60,000 bases of DNA from Lineus longissimus (taxonomy: Eukaryota > Nemertea > Pilidiophora > Heteronemertea > Lineidae), in NCBI RefSeq assembly GCF_910592395.1, contig NC_088324.1, positions 7,220,953 to 7,280,952 of the forward strand. The letters are read 5' to 3'. Within the stretch, counting starts at the first letter, position 1. Every line of letters starts with the position of its first letter. Below the pieces are notes generated by a model. It did not search any database and was not told the origin of the DNA. It saw only the letters and a program-made list of their open reading frames with translations. The position numbers were made by a program, and so were the translations under genes. Shown here piece after piece: positions 43,863-57,267 of the stretch.

Positions 43863-44309
43863 GAGACAAGACCACAATTGATTTTTTAAGCCTTTTAGCA
43901 GTTAAATTGTCAATGTTTGACCGCGACGCATCAAATACTGCGTGGGGTTGTGAATCTGAAATTTAGATATGATATTCCGGACAGTCGGGCAAGTAAATGG
44001 TGAAAAATAAACTGGTAGTTGCAAGACCACGGAAATTTTTTGATAATCGACAAATTAGACAGACATTGATATTTCCACTCTTTTCAGCCAACTGGCAGAA
44101 AAATCTCAAAACACGCCCCCTATTACCCAATTAGCAAAATTCGAAATTAATTTTTTCATCAAATAATTTCTTTATATCTGTAGACTTGCCACAACAAATA
44201 TTTTTTCAATACCTCTCCAAATATGTACTTGAGAGTTAAAAACATGCACTCGTCTAATTGATAGGCCTCGACCCTCCAACCTATGAATATTCATTAGTGG
44301 TCTTGTCTC
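43863..44309. mobile_element. Non-autonomous DNA transposon 'GAGACAAG' family, copy 2
   Basis: A 447-bp element with ends GAGACAAGACCAC and inverted GAGACAAGACCAC. It is flanked by TAAA at 43859-43862 and 44310-44313. The paralogous repeat near 53962 reads ggttaaaaagtgc, the exact empty site, which proves the boundaries and the 4-bp duplication. Confidence 0.9.
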
Positions 44310-44314
44310 TAAAA

Positions 44315-45190
44315 AGTGCATGGCCTCCTGAATATGAGTAAAACATAATTACTCATCTTCAGGAACGATTCCAACTTACTGGACAAAAAGTGCAGGGCCT
44401 TCTGAATATGAGTAAAAAATTCTCATAATTCAGGAATGACTCCAACTTATTGGTTGAAAAGTGCAGGACCACATGAATATGAGTAAAACAGAATTACTCA
44501 TTTTCAGGTTGATGAGGTTAAGATTATTGGTAAAAAAATGACTGGCCTCCTGAGAACCTTCACTTGGGATTTTGTAAATGATTATTGAAAATCATTCGAA
44601 TTTTTTTTATACTACGAAAATTGTGAATTCTGTACGTGATTGTTATAATTATGTACTTAGATTTGATGAATAAAATTGTCATAGTGTTAAAATAAAAACG
44701 ATTTTTTTTCCTTTAGTATAACTGCGATTTGCAGCCCTTGAACAGTTGACTTTGCAACTTCATTTGATTAAGTTTTGAAAAGAAATATACCTTATTCATT
44801 TTCATTCTTCGACATTTCACCAGATGAACTTTTATACACAGATAATCTTGTCAAGAGCGTTAAATGATAATTTTGGATTTAAAATTGCATAATGTTCATC
44901 TGGTATTTCAGCATAATTTTTAGGATAAAAGAATGCTTCGACTTTTACAGAAATATTTGATTAAATTTCTGTGAAAAATAGCCAATAAAAGGGAAAAAGA
45001 TGTTTGGTTTATAGGACTTTAGAATATGATTAGATCAGTTTATATGAATCGGCTATAATAGATCCAAAAGATTATGTAAAAAAACAGGCATGCTGTTAGC
45101 AATGAGGAAAAACTGGTTAAAAATATGTTCAGAAAATAAGAAGATACCTGAGCCAATTTTTACCAAATATGGCGAATCTTGTATTGAAGA
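44315..45190 (+). repeat. Hairpin-unit array and core repeat, copy 2
   Basis: The array (about 44325-44510) and the core segment (about 44520-45190) are in the same order as at 42383-43395 and 53640-54850. Confidence 0.75.
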
Positions 45191-45537
45191 GTAATTTTTA
45201 TCTGACTTTCGTTGCATTTTTCTTATTTTTCTTAACGTTTTTATTAGCCATATCACACCCATTTATGGTGATTTTTTTGATGAGTTATTTCTGATGGAAA
45301 TGAACTTCCACTACGAGTATGTGAAATGCACATGCGACCTTAATGTTAATTGAATGGCTTACATTCTAGTTTTCCTTTTCCTGCAATGACGACATGTTAC
45401 AGGAAAAAAAAATATAGGCAATTTGAGAACTTTTAATACCTACTTTTGGGCCTTTGAATCAATTGGGAACTCGGCAAAGAGTCGCAACATAATGTTCTGA
45501 CTTCACATCTGGTTATGCATGCGCATTGATAAGTACA

Positions 45538-45640
45538 GTAGAACCATCTCCATTAAGGACACTATTTTTGGTCCCAAATGTCTGTTTTATTCATTCAATT
45601 TGATCTCTCTAATCAGGACGACTCTTTATCAAAGAATATG
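45538..45640. mobile_element. Fragment of the pogo-like MITE inside the large repeat
   Basis: 'tacagtagaaccatctccat', 'taaggacactatttttggtc' and 'ctctctaatcaggacgactc' match the element at 19954-20121, but the right end is missing. Equivalent fragments lie near 49177 and 55207 in the other repeat units, so it inserted before the array was copied. Confidence 0.65.
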
Positions 45641-46299
45641 ACAGTCCCAGGGAAGACCGTAGCCAAGGAATACATAATCATACGCATGCGTAACAAAATG
45701 CAAAATCTGAAATTTCATCAAAAACGACCGCAGTGCTGGGTCAATGTCCTCAATAGTGTATTCTTGCACCGTATGACAAAACGTATCAAGCAAAATCATC
45801 GCTACCTCGCTTATCAATAGTCAACTGAAGTTCCTAAAACTAACAGTGATACTGTTAAGACCAACACATGTAAATATTATGCAATAATTATTAATGCTTC
45901 GGATCACTGGGTACTTCTAGCGTGCGACCTCAAGTCCGTTTAGGGACCTAATCTTCCGTCAGTTGTTGCCTGCTGACTTCACAACTTTCTTCGGGTGATT
46001 AAGATGAACTCTGTTTTGTTGATCACAGGAGCACGTAGGTAATCCCTTGCGGCGTATCCCTCTACTGGCTAGTTGATTTCATTAGCGATTTCCAGCAACC
46101 TATAACGGATGACGACAGTTTTTAAAACACGCCATCAATCTCGTCATAGAGATATTGGAATCACCATTTTGTGCCGGCAGCTTGCCCGTCCTCTAAGCAA
46201 CGACTGTCTTGATCCGAAGTAACTACTGTATGTAGGCGTACTCTCTAATGTTAAAGAAGCATACACTCTTTAAAACAAGGATTTGAGCTTTTCAAAAAC

Positions 46300-47190
46300 C
46301 TTAGCGTTCAAATGGTTTTAAAGACAAAATTGCTCGATCTAACAGTGTTCAAGGACAACCAACGCTGCACGTTTCAGACCGAGGAAACGGGACTGTTCTG
46401 TTTTTTAGACTGTCATATATATTTACTGTTGTTGGTGAAGGTAACAATGAAATAGATCAATTTTGTAAGCTATTTTAGACGCACAGATTATTGGCCTGTG
46501 TTGTGCGCGTAGATTTCTAGGTTATAACATGACAGCAAACACTGTCAATATCTTCCGAGCCAATTTCTCTGCGCTTGGAATAGACGATTATTTGAGTTGA
46601 TGAATGAACATTCCAGAAGACCGGCCTCCATCTTGTATATAATCAATTGGCCAATTACAGCTAACCTTATATAGGCCCCATGCTTTGGGTATAGCCAATC
46701 CTAGCTGTCGACGGCATCCTTCGTGTAGAGCGCTCATGGATACGCCTACGTCACCGCCCGAAGTACCAAGGCGGAGAGAAAAACCGTCTGCTCCTTACTT
46801 TAGAATGGACTTTGTGTGGATTTAATCAAAAAGAAGAAGAAATATAGATGAAAGGCCTAGCAGCTCAAGAGACTACTTCGTCTAGAAATGGGGAAATGGA
46901 ACCTGACTAAACCGTATTAGGTCTACTTTAGACGTACCACTGTCCTGTATTCCAAACATATCTCATGATGTCCATATTCCCGACGCCATACATGTACCTC
47001 CATATTGATAATGAAAAAATCTTTTAAAAGGCTTCCAAATGTCTTTTATACGGCACACTCTCGTGACTATATTTCGCATCGATAGTGAAAGTAGTTACTG
47101 ATATGAAACCGATTATTTTCAGTTTCAGTACTAGATCTGTACGAGTCATGTCGGGAATCCCCTCAATAAACTTTGTGGAAAAGTGCATGA
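46300..47190 (+). repeat. Z module of the large repeat, copy 1
   Basis: It runs from gttcaaatggttttaaagac to 'gaaaagtgcatgaaggcaca'. Copies are at about 53120-53625 and 59480-60000 (truncated by the window end). It contains a GC-rich island near 46700-46800 with a TACGTCA site. Confidence 0.7.
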
Positions 47191-47375
47191 AGGCACAGAT
47201 GGAGTCCCATGGGAGCACATTCTCAGCACGTTCCAAGTATTTCAGTTGGTGCTACAGATTGCTGAAATGGAGCATATCCACGTACACCAACCACCAAGTC
47301 ATATGGCACATCTGGAGCATATGGTTCGGCAGCTCTGAAACATATGCTCCAAAATGTGCTCTGGAGCGGTATCAG

Positions 47376-48164
47376 GACAATTGCCCCCTGACAATTGCCC
47401 CCTGACAATTAATACCCCCCTAGAAAATTGCCCACGTCTGTAAAATTGCTCCAAAGCCAAATCCTCCACCCCCCAAAAAAATCCCCCCCCGTAAAATCGA
47501 CCCTCAGCAATATTGCCCTTAGAAAAATTTCATGAGATCGTCCTTGAATTAGAAAATTAGTTTCACTCGCTGTACACTTTTAGGAAATAACATAATTTGA
47601 TGAACTGGATATAAATAGTACAAGTTCACCTTTTGTGGTATTACCAAAATAAATATCATGTCGTTGACCAAGAAACAACATGAGATTACAATCTTATTTT
47701 GGAGTGTTTCGCAGACCCCCGCCCCGTACCCATAATATACCGTTTAAAATAGGCTCACGTAAAGCTTTGTCGTCCAACACAATCCTGATATCAGATTTAC
47801 AAGCATTTCAAAACTTGATTGAAGCCTAACCAGTAATGATGAGTGTGGAGGGCTATGATAATAATTGATCGATTTCGTATTATCGATTTGAAGTTCATTT
47901 GAATTTTTTTCTCCAATCGATTAATACTCAACCCGCTGCTATTCTGCACTACTAAGATGAATTTCGATTCAATAGAGAGACCATTTTGTACAAACTTGCG
48001 ACATCTGATTGCACACTCATGCTAGGAGATATTGAGATGATTCATTTCGCAAGCTCTAACTGATACCTTTACAATAGCTGTATCAATAATCCCAGAGTTA
48101 TGCATGCATTACAAGGAAGTACCTAATGCCAATTGATTGGGGGAATTGTCCGGGGGGATTTGTC
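47376..48164. mobile_element. Candidate transposon with 'GACAATTGCCCCC' ends
   Basis: The left end GACAATTGCCCCC is repeated in tandem. The right end is the inverted GACAAATCCCCCC followed by GGACAATTCCCCC. The interior is AT-rich with C-rich patches. This block lies in unit 2 only. Target duplication is unclear. Confidence 0.4.
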
Positions 48165-48555
48165 TTAGAACCGTCTGGAGCTAATTTGAGAAGCCTGGTT
48201 CTGGCCTTTCACTTAGTTCCGTCCTTTGCATGTACATGTAGGTATGATAGTACCCCCGGATTTTTTAAAAATTTCTTTTGATTAGCGCTTTTTGCCTCAA
48301 ATCCCTGTGATTCATACGAAATAAATGGAAAATGAAAATATTGATTTGAGACACATCTTAGTGGCTTCACGGCTACCATCTCCATCTCCAAAAGAAAAAA
48401 ATTAGAAATTCTATCAACCAGTTAATGAGGTGTTAGACATTAAAAGATTTAACCAGTTCTAGTACTAATATGTAGATAGACTGTACATGATTGTGTTACA
48501 TGTATTATACTGTGGCTTACTCGAATGATGTAGTTATTTCTGTCGGTTCAGATCC

Positions 48556-48738
48556 ATGGCTAATCCAAATCAACAGCAGCAGCAGGTACGGCAGCAAGCT
48601 GAGGACCTCACTGAAGCGGTTCAGCCTGTGGATGACCTTATTTATCAGGTACAAGACACCTCGCTTTTTGGACTGATCCCACAAACGAGTAACAATCACC
48701 ATATCCGCCAAAAGCGAGTCTGTTGTGAGCTCAATTAG
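48556..48738 (+). CDS. Small Q-rich open frame, possibly an exon
   Basis: ATG reads MANPNQQQQQVRQQAEDLTE then AVQPVDDLIYQ, 60 codons in all. It follows an acceptor-like cggttcag. It has internal donors after the Q-run (CAG|GTACGG) and after DLIYQ (CAG|GTACAA). The composition is coding-like compared with its AT-rich neighbours. No family is recognised and no partner exon was found. Confidence 0.25.
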   Translation: MANPNQQQQQVRQQAEDLTEAVQPVDDLIYQVQDTSLFGLIPQTSNNHHIRQKRVCCELN

Positions 48739-51213
48739 CTCATAATAATAACGGGCTAATGCCAAATATGGCATGACTGTTGGATTGAAACAATGACGAT
48801 TAAAATATTAGGACTTATATAGCGGAGCTATTTTTTATCCGACTTTCGTTGCATTTTTCTTGTCTTTCTTAACGTTTTTATTAGCCATATCACACTCATT
48901 TATGGTAATTTTTTTAATGAGTTATTTCTGATGGAAATGAACTTCCACTATGAGTATGTTTATTTAGGAAATGCGACCTCAATGTTAATTGAATGGCTTA
49001 CATTCTAGTTTTCCTTTTCCTGCGATGACGACATGCTATAGGGAAATTAAGAAATATAGGCAATTTGAGAACTTTCATTACTTCTTTTGGGCCTTTGAAT
49101 CAATTGGGAACTCGGCAAAGAGTCGCAACAAAATGTTCTGACTTCACATCTGGTTATGCATGCGCATTGATAAGTACAGTAGAACCATCTTCATTAAGGA
49201 CACTATTTTTGGTCCCAAATGTCTGTTTTATTCATTCCATTTGATCTCTCTAATCAGGACGACTCTTTATTAAAGAATATGACAGTCCCAGGGAAGACCG
49301 TAGCCAAGGAATACATAATCATACGCATGCGTAACAAAATACAAAATCTGAAATTTCATCAAAAACGACCGCAGTGCTGGGTCAATGTCCTCAATAGTGT
49401 ATTCTTGCACCGTATGACAAAACGTATCAAGCAAAATCATCGCTAACTCGCTTATCAATAGTCAACTGAAGTTCCTAAAACTAACAGTGATACCGTTAAG
49501 ACCAACACATGTAAATATTATGCAATAATTGTTAATGCTTCGGATCACTGGGTACTTCTAGCATGCGACCTCAAGTCCGTTTAGGGACCAAATCTTCCGT
49601 CAGTTGTTGCCTGCTGCCTTTACAACCTTCTTCGGTTGATTAAGATGAAATCTGTTTTGTTGATCACAGGAGCACGTAGGTAATCCCTTGCGGTGTATCC
49701 CTCTACTGGCTAGTTGATTTCATTAGCGATTTCCAACAACCTATAACGGATGACGACAGTTTTTAAAACACGCCATCAATCTCGTCATAGAGATATTGGA
49801 ATCACCATTTTGTGCCGGCTGCTTGCCCGTCCTCTAAGCAATGACTGTCTTGATACGAAGTAACTATGTAGGCGTACTCTCTAATGTTAAAGAAGCATAC
49901 ACTCTTTAAAACAAGGGTTTTTGAGCTTTTCAAAAACCTTAGGGTTTTTAGCCAACACAAATATGCACTCCGGTAGAGAGATTTCAGGAAAATTGCAGCT
50001 TCCAATTTTGATAAACTGCATTGTATAGAACTTGGGTAAACAGAAAAAATCATATGAAAAATCTTTACAGAAGCCATGACAAATCTACATAGAAATGCCT
50101 TTCAATTTTCCGTCAAAAAATCTTTCTATAGAAAATTTCCAATAGAGATTATTAACGAAAATCTTTCCCTCCTGTACTCTTTGATAAATTTTAACAAGCA
50201 AAAGCATTAACTGGTAAAACCCTTCGGAACATGTGACCTAAATTTCAGCGTTTTCATACCATTCATAGCTAGAGAGACCATGTATTCTCAATAGCGGGTA
50301 AAAGACAATAACGTGTCAAGCTATCTGCCAGCTGAGAGTATTCTTAAATAATGATGAACACCTAACACGGAAGACGCTACAGGAAGGTAATCAAAACATT
50401 ATTCTATTCATTTTCTCATTGATGTAAAACTTTACGAAAAGTCGTCATACATGTAGTGGTCCATCAAATACATCGAGCACCCAAGTTCTGTCAAAATATT
50501 GTACACTGCTTGCGTGTGACGAAAACGAAAGACAAAAAATTTGACTAGAAATTCCAGTTTGTCAAATAGAGGAGATCTTTGTAAATCGAACAGCTATTTT
50601 TTTAATAACTTTCGTTTTCATGAATAATAATATTCGATGTCGCAAACTGAAATGAATTGCACCACTTGTTGATATATCCGCCATCTTAAGTTCCGCGATT
50701 TTAATATAAAACCAGAACTAGGAATAACAATCGACTGGGTTTCTTAAACGTTTTTATCAAGTTGACTGCTCGCATCATCCTGTATGGTGGTTCAGATTTA
50801 TACAATTAAGGTAACTTTTCCTAGCTAATGCTTTTGACCGCTTTATGTCTAGGATTTTCGTACATCGGAAAGACACGGGACATTTTCTGCCAAAATACTT
50901 GTGGCATATGAAAGGTTTGTAAAATCCGAGGTAGTTTTTTTTCTGTAAGAAAACTCACTGATCCACATATTACTTTGCCCTGCGTTGGTTGGTCTTTCCC
51001 CTGGATGACACCAATTGTTACTGATATCAGAAATTCTACCTATCTACCGCAATAGCAAATAGCTCTGAACAAGAAGAAAACCCCAAAATCCAGGGGAACT
51101 TTGTGAGTATTTTGCTCGAATTGTGATTCACTTACAGTTAAAAGGAATTTATCACAGAATGAAGGCCATCCACCTGGAAGCTGCAACATGAGATTTTAAA
51201 ATCAATACTCTTA

Positions 51214-51618
51214 TGGCAAACCGTGTGTCAAATAATAAGGAAAACTTAGTTTTATTGAAGAAAACCTGGTTTCTTCTTTCAAAACTTAGTTTTGTGGAAG
51301 AAAACCACGTTTTATTCAGTGAAACTAGGTGTTTATGGAAAAAGCATAGGTTTATTATAAAAGCCACGTTTTCTTGATCAAAAACCAAAGTTTTTTTTCA
51401 AGAAAACTATGTTTTTAAAAATTAAACCTATGCTTCTTCAATAGCAGTATAATAGTAAAAAAGACTAGGTTATTACAGTAAAACCTGTTTTTTTTTCTTT
51501 CGGAACTTAGTTTCATGGAAGAAAATCATGTTTTTATCAATGAAACTAGGTTTTTTCTAAGTTTTGAAAGAAAACAATAAAACTAGGTTTTCTTAATTAT
51601 TGGACACACGGCTTGCCA
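51214..51618. mobile_element. MITE with repeated A-run/T-run quasi-palindromes, copy in unit 2
   Basis: The terminal repeats TGGCAAACCGTGTGTCAAAT and inverted TGGCAAGCCGTGTGTCCAAT are flanked by TA. The 405-bp interior consists mostly of about 30-bp steps such as AAAACTTAGTTTT, GAAAACCTGGTTTC, GAAACTAGGTGTTT and AAAACTAGGTTTT. Confidence 0.8.
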
Positions 51619-51883
51619 TATACTCTCACCTTTTTGATGTTATATTATTATATTGGGAATGTTTTATATGAGTATGTTTGTTTCCGTCACGCCTTCATAA
51701 GGCGGTTTAGTGAATACATAATTTTTATTATTATCACCATTATTATTATTATCATCATTAAGAAACTGCATATACATGTATACAGAAGTGAGGCAGAAGC
51801 AGAGGTGTATTGTTCTCGGCGGCATCAATGGATACACCCTATACCGGTATACTGGTATGCCATCTTACTAATGTAATCCTTAA

Positions 51884-52095
51884 AGGGGGACTATAGGCAG
51901 GAGCTGGGGGTCAAATTGGTGGCCTCACCGAGAGGTCATGTGTCTCATATGCACAAGTTTTCATTTAGTTAAAAGCGTATCAGTAAAAAGCGTGAACAGT
52001 TTAGATATACAAATGTACTGTGAGATAGGAAAACCCGTAGCGGCGATATTGTGCAACTTAATTTTGCCTATCTGGCTGCTGCCTATAGACTCCCC
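51884..52095. mobile_element. 212-bp MITE with TTAA target site, copy in unit 2
   Basis: The ends AGGGGGACTATAGGCAG and inverted GGGGAGTCTATAGGCAG are flanked by TTAA (51880-51883, 52096-52099). The same element at the same relative position in unit 3 is at 58378-58583. Confidence 0.8.
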
Positions 52096-52719
52096 TTAAA
52101 GAGGACAATAACACCCATTAAATGGGGAACGATTTGATAAATACCTATCACCACCAGTCTATCAAGCAAATGCAATGGATATAGGGTTCAATATAACCAA
52201 CCCCTCCCCCCAACCCCAATTAAAAATAGTTCACCAAAGTTGTTGTGGGCAGTGAAATTTTAGCAAACTACATGTACGTTGAGCTTAGCTGAGCACAATG
52301 ATCATGTTTTAAGAGTAAGACATTTCCTGTTTTAATGGAAAGACAAATCTGGGTTGTATCAAGCCAGGAGATTCTATTTTAACTAAAACAAAATTTTCTT
52401 GGTTGTAATAACAACTACCTGAAAGATTAGTCTTCTGAGGACAAAGAAACAACCAGTCGGGGATCTATTGGGGTCTGCCATCTCCAATCCCTGCACCTTT
52501 CTTCATAATCCCAAACTATAGTTCCATTAACGTAGAAGGCAATCCTGAGGAAATCAGGGATTCGTCAGACAGCAGCTTGGTTGGCAAGATAAAGTTATAT
52601 ACACGAAGTCGCAATGGGTCTCTCTCATCCCACAGTAGTCATTCTTGAAAGAGGAATATATTTTGTGCTGAATCTAACACCCAATACCCTTACAGTGCAT
52701 TAGTCACCTGAAAATGGCC

Positions 52720-52757
52720 AATTTAATCCCCCCCCCACCCCCCCCCCCCCCCCCCCG
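52720..52757. repeat. Poly-C tract
   Basis: C-rich homopolymer interrupted by one A. Equivalent C-runs occur near 58686-58705. Prone to assembly error. Confidence 0.85.
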
Positions 52758-53119
52758 CTCCTGCCTTCCACAATCCACCTTTACTGTTTACACAGTTTCA
52801 GCCATCCTGAACCTAATGGCATTAGACTCCCTTTAAACCCAGCCCGGGGTTTAAATCTTGATATAAGATGCAAAAACCTTGGTGGTCAAGATGTACAGGT
52901 CCAGAGAAGCAATAAACAATCAAAGATATTTGTGAAGGACTCTATTATTTGAGGTGTAATCTTTCACTTTACACAACCCATGCCCTATGAATACAATTTG
53001 CAGCTAATGTACGCCGCGGTCATCCCCATCTATTATTAGACTTCAGTGACGTTTTTACGACAAATCTCAAAACGAGACTGTACCACAGAATCGGGAGACC
53101 AATGATCAGCCAACAAGCG

Positions 53120-54850
53120 AATGCAACTCGTTCAAATGGTTCTAAAGACAAAATTGCTCGATATAACAGTGTTCAAGGACAACCAACACTGCACGTTTCA
53201 GACCGAGGAAACGGGACTGTTCTGTTTTTTAGACTGTCATATATATTTAATCAAAAAGAAGAAGAAATATAGATGAAAGGCCCAGCAGCTCAAGAGACAA
53301 CTTCGTCTAGAAATGGGGAAATGGAACCTGACTAAACCGTATTAGGTCTACTTTAGACGTACCACTGTCCTGTATTCCAAACATATCTCATGATGTCCAC
53401 ATTCCCGACGCCATACATGTACCTCCATATTGATAATGAAAAAATCTTTTAAAAGGCAGGCTTCCAAATGTCTTTTATACTTGGCGTGACTATATTTCGC
53501 ATCGATATTGAAAGTAGTTACTGATATGAAACCGATTATTATCAGTTTCAGTACTAGATCTGTACGAGTCATGTCGGGAATCCCCTAAATAAGCTTTGAG
53601 GAAAAGTGCATGAAAGCACAGATGGATGTTTGGTAAAACAGAATACTCATATTCAGGAAGGACTATAAATCATTGTAGATGTTTGGTTAAAAATTGCATG
53701 GTCTTCTGAATATAAGTAAAACAATTACTCAGAATTCAGGAATGACTCCAACATATTAGATGAAAAGTGCAGGACCACCTGAATATGAGTAAATCAGAAT
53801 TACTCATATTCAGGAATGACTCCAACTTATTGGTTGAAGTCATGGAAGTAAAGGGCCTCCTGAATATGAGCAAAACAGAAAAAACACGTTTCTTTAAAGT
53901 GATGGATGTTTGGTAAAACAGAATACTCATATTCAGGAAGGACTATAAATCATTGTAGATGTTTGGTTAAAAAGTGCATGGCCTCCTGAATATGAATAAA
54001 ACATAATTACTCATCTTCAGGAACGATTCCAACTTACTGGACAAACAGTGCAGGGCCTTCTGAATATGAGTAAACAAATTCTCATAATTCAGAAATTACT
54101 CCAACTTATTGGTTGAAAAGTAAAGGACCACCTGAATATGAGTAAAACAGAATCACTCATTTTCAGGACAATGAGGTCAAGATTATTGGTAAAAAAATGT
54201 CTGGCCTCCTGAAATAATAATGTGGTTTAGCTGAGAACCTTTACTTGGGATTTCGTAAATGATTATTGAAAATCATTGGACATTTTTTTATACTACGAAA
54301 ATTGTGAATTTTGTACGTGATTGTTACAATTATATACGTGTACTCAGATTTGATGAATAAAATTATCATAGTGTTGATATAAAAAAATTTTTTTCCTTCA
54401 GTACAACTGCGATTTGCAGCCCTTGAACAGTTAACTTTGCAACTTTTGAAAAAAGAATACCTAATTCATTTTCATTCTTCGACCTTTCACCAGATGAGCT
54501 TTTATACACAGAGTATCGTGTCAAGAGCGTTAAATGATAATTGTGCATTAAAAGTGCATAATGTTCATCTGGTATTTCAGCATAATTTTTAGGATAAATG
54601 AATGCTTCGACTTTTACAGAATTATTTGATGAAATTTCTGTGAAAAAAAGCCAATAAAATCAAAGGAAAAAAAGATGTTTGGTTTATAGGACTTTAAAAT
54701 ATGATCGGTTTATATTAATCGGCTATAATAGATCCAAAAGATTATGTAAAAAAACAAGCATGCTGTTAGCAATGAAGAAAAACTGGTTAAAAATATGGTC
54801 AGAAAAGAAGAAGATACCTGAGCCAATTTTTTCCAAATAATGGCGAATCT
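53120..54850 (+). repeat. Z module, hairpin-unit array and core repeat at the unit 2/3 junction
   Basis: Z module at about 53120-53625, then the longest hairpin array (53640-54170), then the core segment (54180-54850). The hairpin at 53778-53814 has 15-bp arms that match perfectly. Confidence 0.75.
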
Positions 54851-57267
54851 TGTATTGCAGAGTTATTTTTTATCTGAGTTTCGTTGCATTTTTCTTATTT
54901 TTCTTAACGTTTTTATTAGCCATATCACACTCATTTATGGTGATTTTTTTTATGAGTTATTTCTGATGGAAATGAACTTCCACTACGAGTATGTTTAGGA
55001 AAAGCGACCTTAATGTTAATTGAATGGCTTACATTCTAGTTTTCCTTTTCCTGCGATGACGACATGCTACAGGGAAATAAAGAAATATAGGCAGTTTGAG
55101 AACTTTCAATACCTACCGTTGGGCCTTTGAATCGATTGGGAACTCGGCAAAGAGTCGCAACATTATGTTCTGACTTCACATCTGGTTATGCATGCGCATT
55201 GATAAGTACAGTAGAACCATCTCCATTAAGGACACTATTTTTGGTCCCAAATGTCTGTTTTATTCATTCAATTTGATCTCTCTAATAGGACGACTCTCTA
55301 TTAAAGAATATGACAGTCCCAGGGAAGACCGTAGCCAAGAAATACATAATCATTAGCATGCGTAACGAAATGCAAAATCTGGAATTTCATCAAAAACGAC
55401 CGCAGTGCTGGTTCAATATCCTAAAAAGTGTATTTTTGCACCGTATGACAAAACGTATCAAGCAAAATCATCGCTACCTTGCTTATTAATAGTCAACTGA
55501 AGTTCCTAAAACGAACAGTGATACCGTTAAGACCAACACATGTAAATATTATGCAATAATTGTTAATGCTTCGTATCACTGGGTACTTCTAGCGTGCGAC
55601 CTCAAGTCCGTTTAGGGACCAAATCTTCCGTCAGTTGTTGCCTGCTGCCTTCACAACTTACTTCGAGTGATTAAGATGAACTCTGTTTTGTTGATCACAC
55701 GAGCACGTAGGTAATCCCTTGCGGTGTATCCCTCTACTGACAAGTTGATTTCATTAGCGATTTCCAGTAACCTATAACGGATGACGACAGTTTTTAAAAC
55801 ACGCCATCAATCTCGTCATAGAGATATTGGAATCACCATTTTGTGCCGACTGCTTGCCGTCCTCTAAGGAACGACTGTCTTGATCCGAAGTAACTATGTA
55901 GGCGTACTCTCTAATGTTAAAGAAGCATACACTCTTTAAAACAAGGGTTTTTGAGCTTTTCAAAAACCTCAGGGTTTTTAGCCAACACGAATATGCACTC
56001 CGGTAGAGAGTTTTCAGGAAAATTGCAGCTTCCAATTTTGATAAACTACATTGTATAGAACTTGGGTGCACAGAAAAAATCATATGAAAAATCTTTACAG
56101 AAGCCATGACAAATCTACATAGAAATGCCTTTCAATTTTCCGTTAAAAAATCTTTCTATAGTAAATTTCCAATAGAGATTATTAACGAAAATCGTTCCCT
56201 CCTGTACTCTTTGATAAATTTTAACAAGCAAAAGCATTAACTGGTAAAACCCTTCGGAACATGTGACCTAAATTTCAGCGTTTTATATACCATTCAGAGC
56301 TAGAGAGACCATGTATTCTCAATAGCGGGTAAAAGAAAATAACGTGTCAAGCTATCGATCTGCCAGCTGAGAGTATTCTTAAATAATGAGGAAAACCAAA
56401 CGCGGAAGCACCCAAAGACGCTACAGGAAGGTAATTAAAACATTATTCTATTCATTTTCTAATTAATGTAAAATTTCACCAAAAGTCGTCATACATGTAG
56501 TGGTCCATCAAATAAATGTCATCGAGCACCCAAGTTCTGTCAAAATATTGTACACTGCTTGCGTGTGACGAAAACGAAAGACAAAAATTTTGACTAGAAA
56601 TTCCAGTTTGTCAAGTAGAGGAGATCTTTGTAAATCGAACAGCTATTTTTTTAATAACTTTCGTTTTCATGAATAATAATATTCGATGTCGTAAACTGAA
56701 ATAAATTTCACCAGCTGTTGGTACATGTATATCCGCCATCTTAAGTCCGCCATTTTAATATAAAACCAGAAGTAGGAATAACAATCGACTGGGTTTCTTA
56801 AACGTTTTTATCAAGTAGCTGCTCGCATCATCCTGTATGGTGGTTCAGATTTATACAATTAAGGTAACTTTTCCTAGCTAATGCTTTTGACCGCTTTATG
56901 TCTAGGATTTTCGTACATCGGAAAGAAACGGGACATTTTCTGCCAAAAGACTTGTGGCATATGAAAGGTTTGTAAAATCCGAGGTAGTTTTTTTTCTGTA
57001 AGAAAACTTACTGATCCACATATTACTTTGCCCTGCGTTGGTTGGTCTTTCCCCTGGATGACACCAATTGTTACTGATATCAGAAATTCTACCTAACTAC
57101 CGCAATAGCAAATAGCTCTGAACAAGAAGAAAACCCCAAAATCTAGGGGAACTTTGTGAGTATTTTGCTCTAATTGTGGAATCACTTGCAGTTAAAAGGA
57201 ATTTATCACAGAATGAAGGCCATCCATCTGGAAGCTGCAACATAAGATTTTAAAATCAATACTCTTA

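Larger units (their letters stand above)
48830..53120 (+). repeat. Large repeat, body of unit 2
   Basis: It is collinear with about 54850-59240 over more than 3.5 kb: tatctgactttcgttg, a pogo fragment, tacactctttaaaacaaggg, the MITE at 51214-51618 and the TTAA MITE at 51884-52095. Minus-strand frames at 49802-50077 and 55772-56107 read the same hydrophobic peptide (MASVKIFHMIFSV...) but show no domain. Unit 1 lacks the middle part. Confidence 0.8.

Noticed and set aside
49802-50077. 91-codon minus-strand frame repeated at 55772-56107
   Set aside because: Retained only because the DNA repeat is similar. The two versions differ in length and end, and no domain or start context supports it.
51152-51388. 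78-codon minus-strand frame repeated at 57206-57442
   Set aside because: Produced by the A-run/T-run MITE; it is low-complexity and has no domain.
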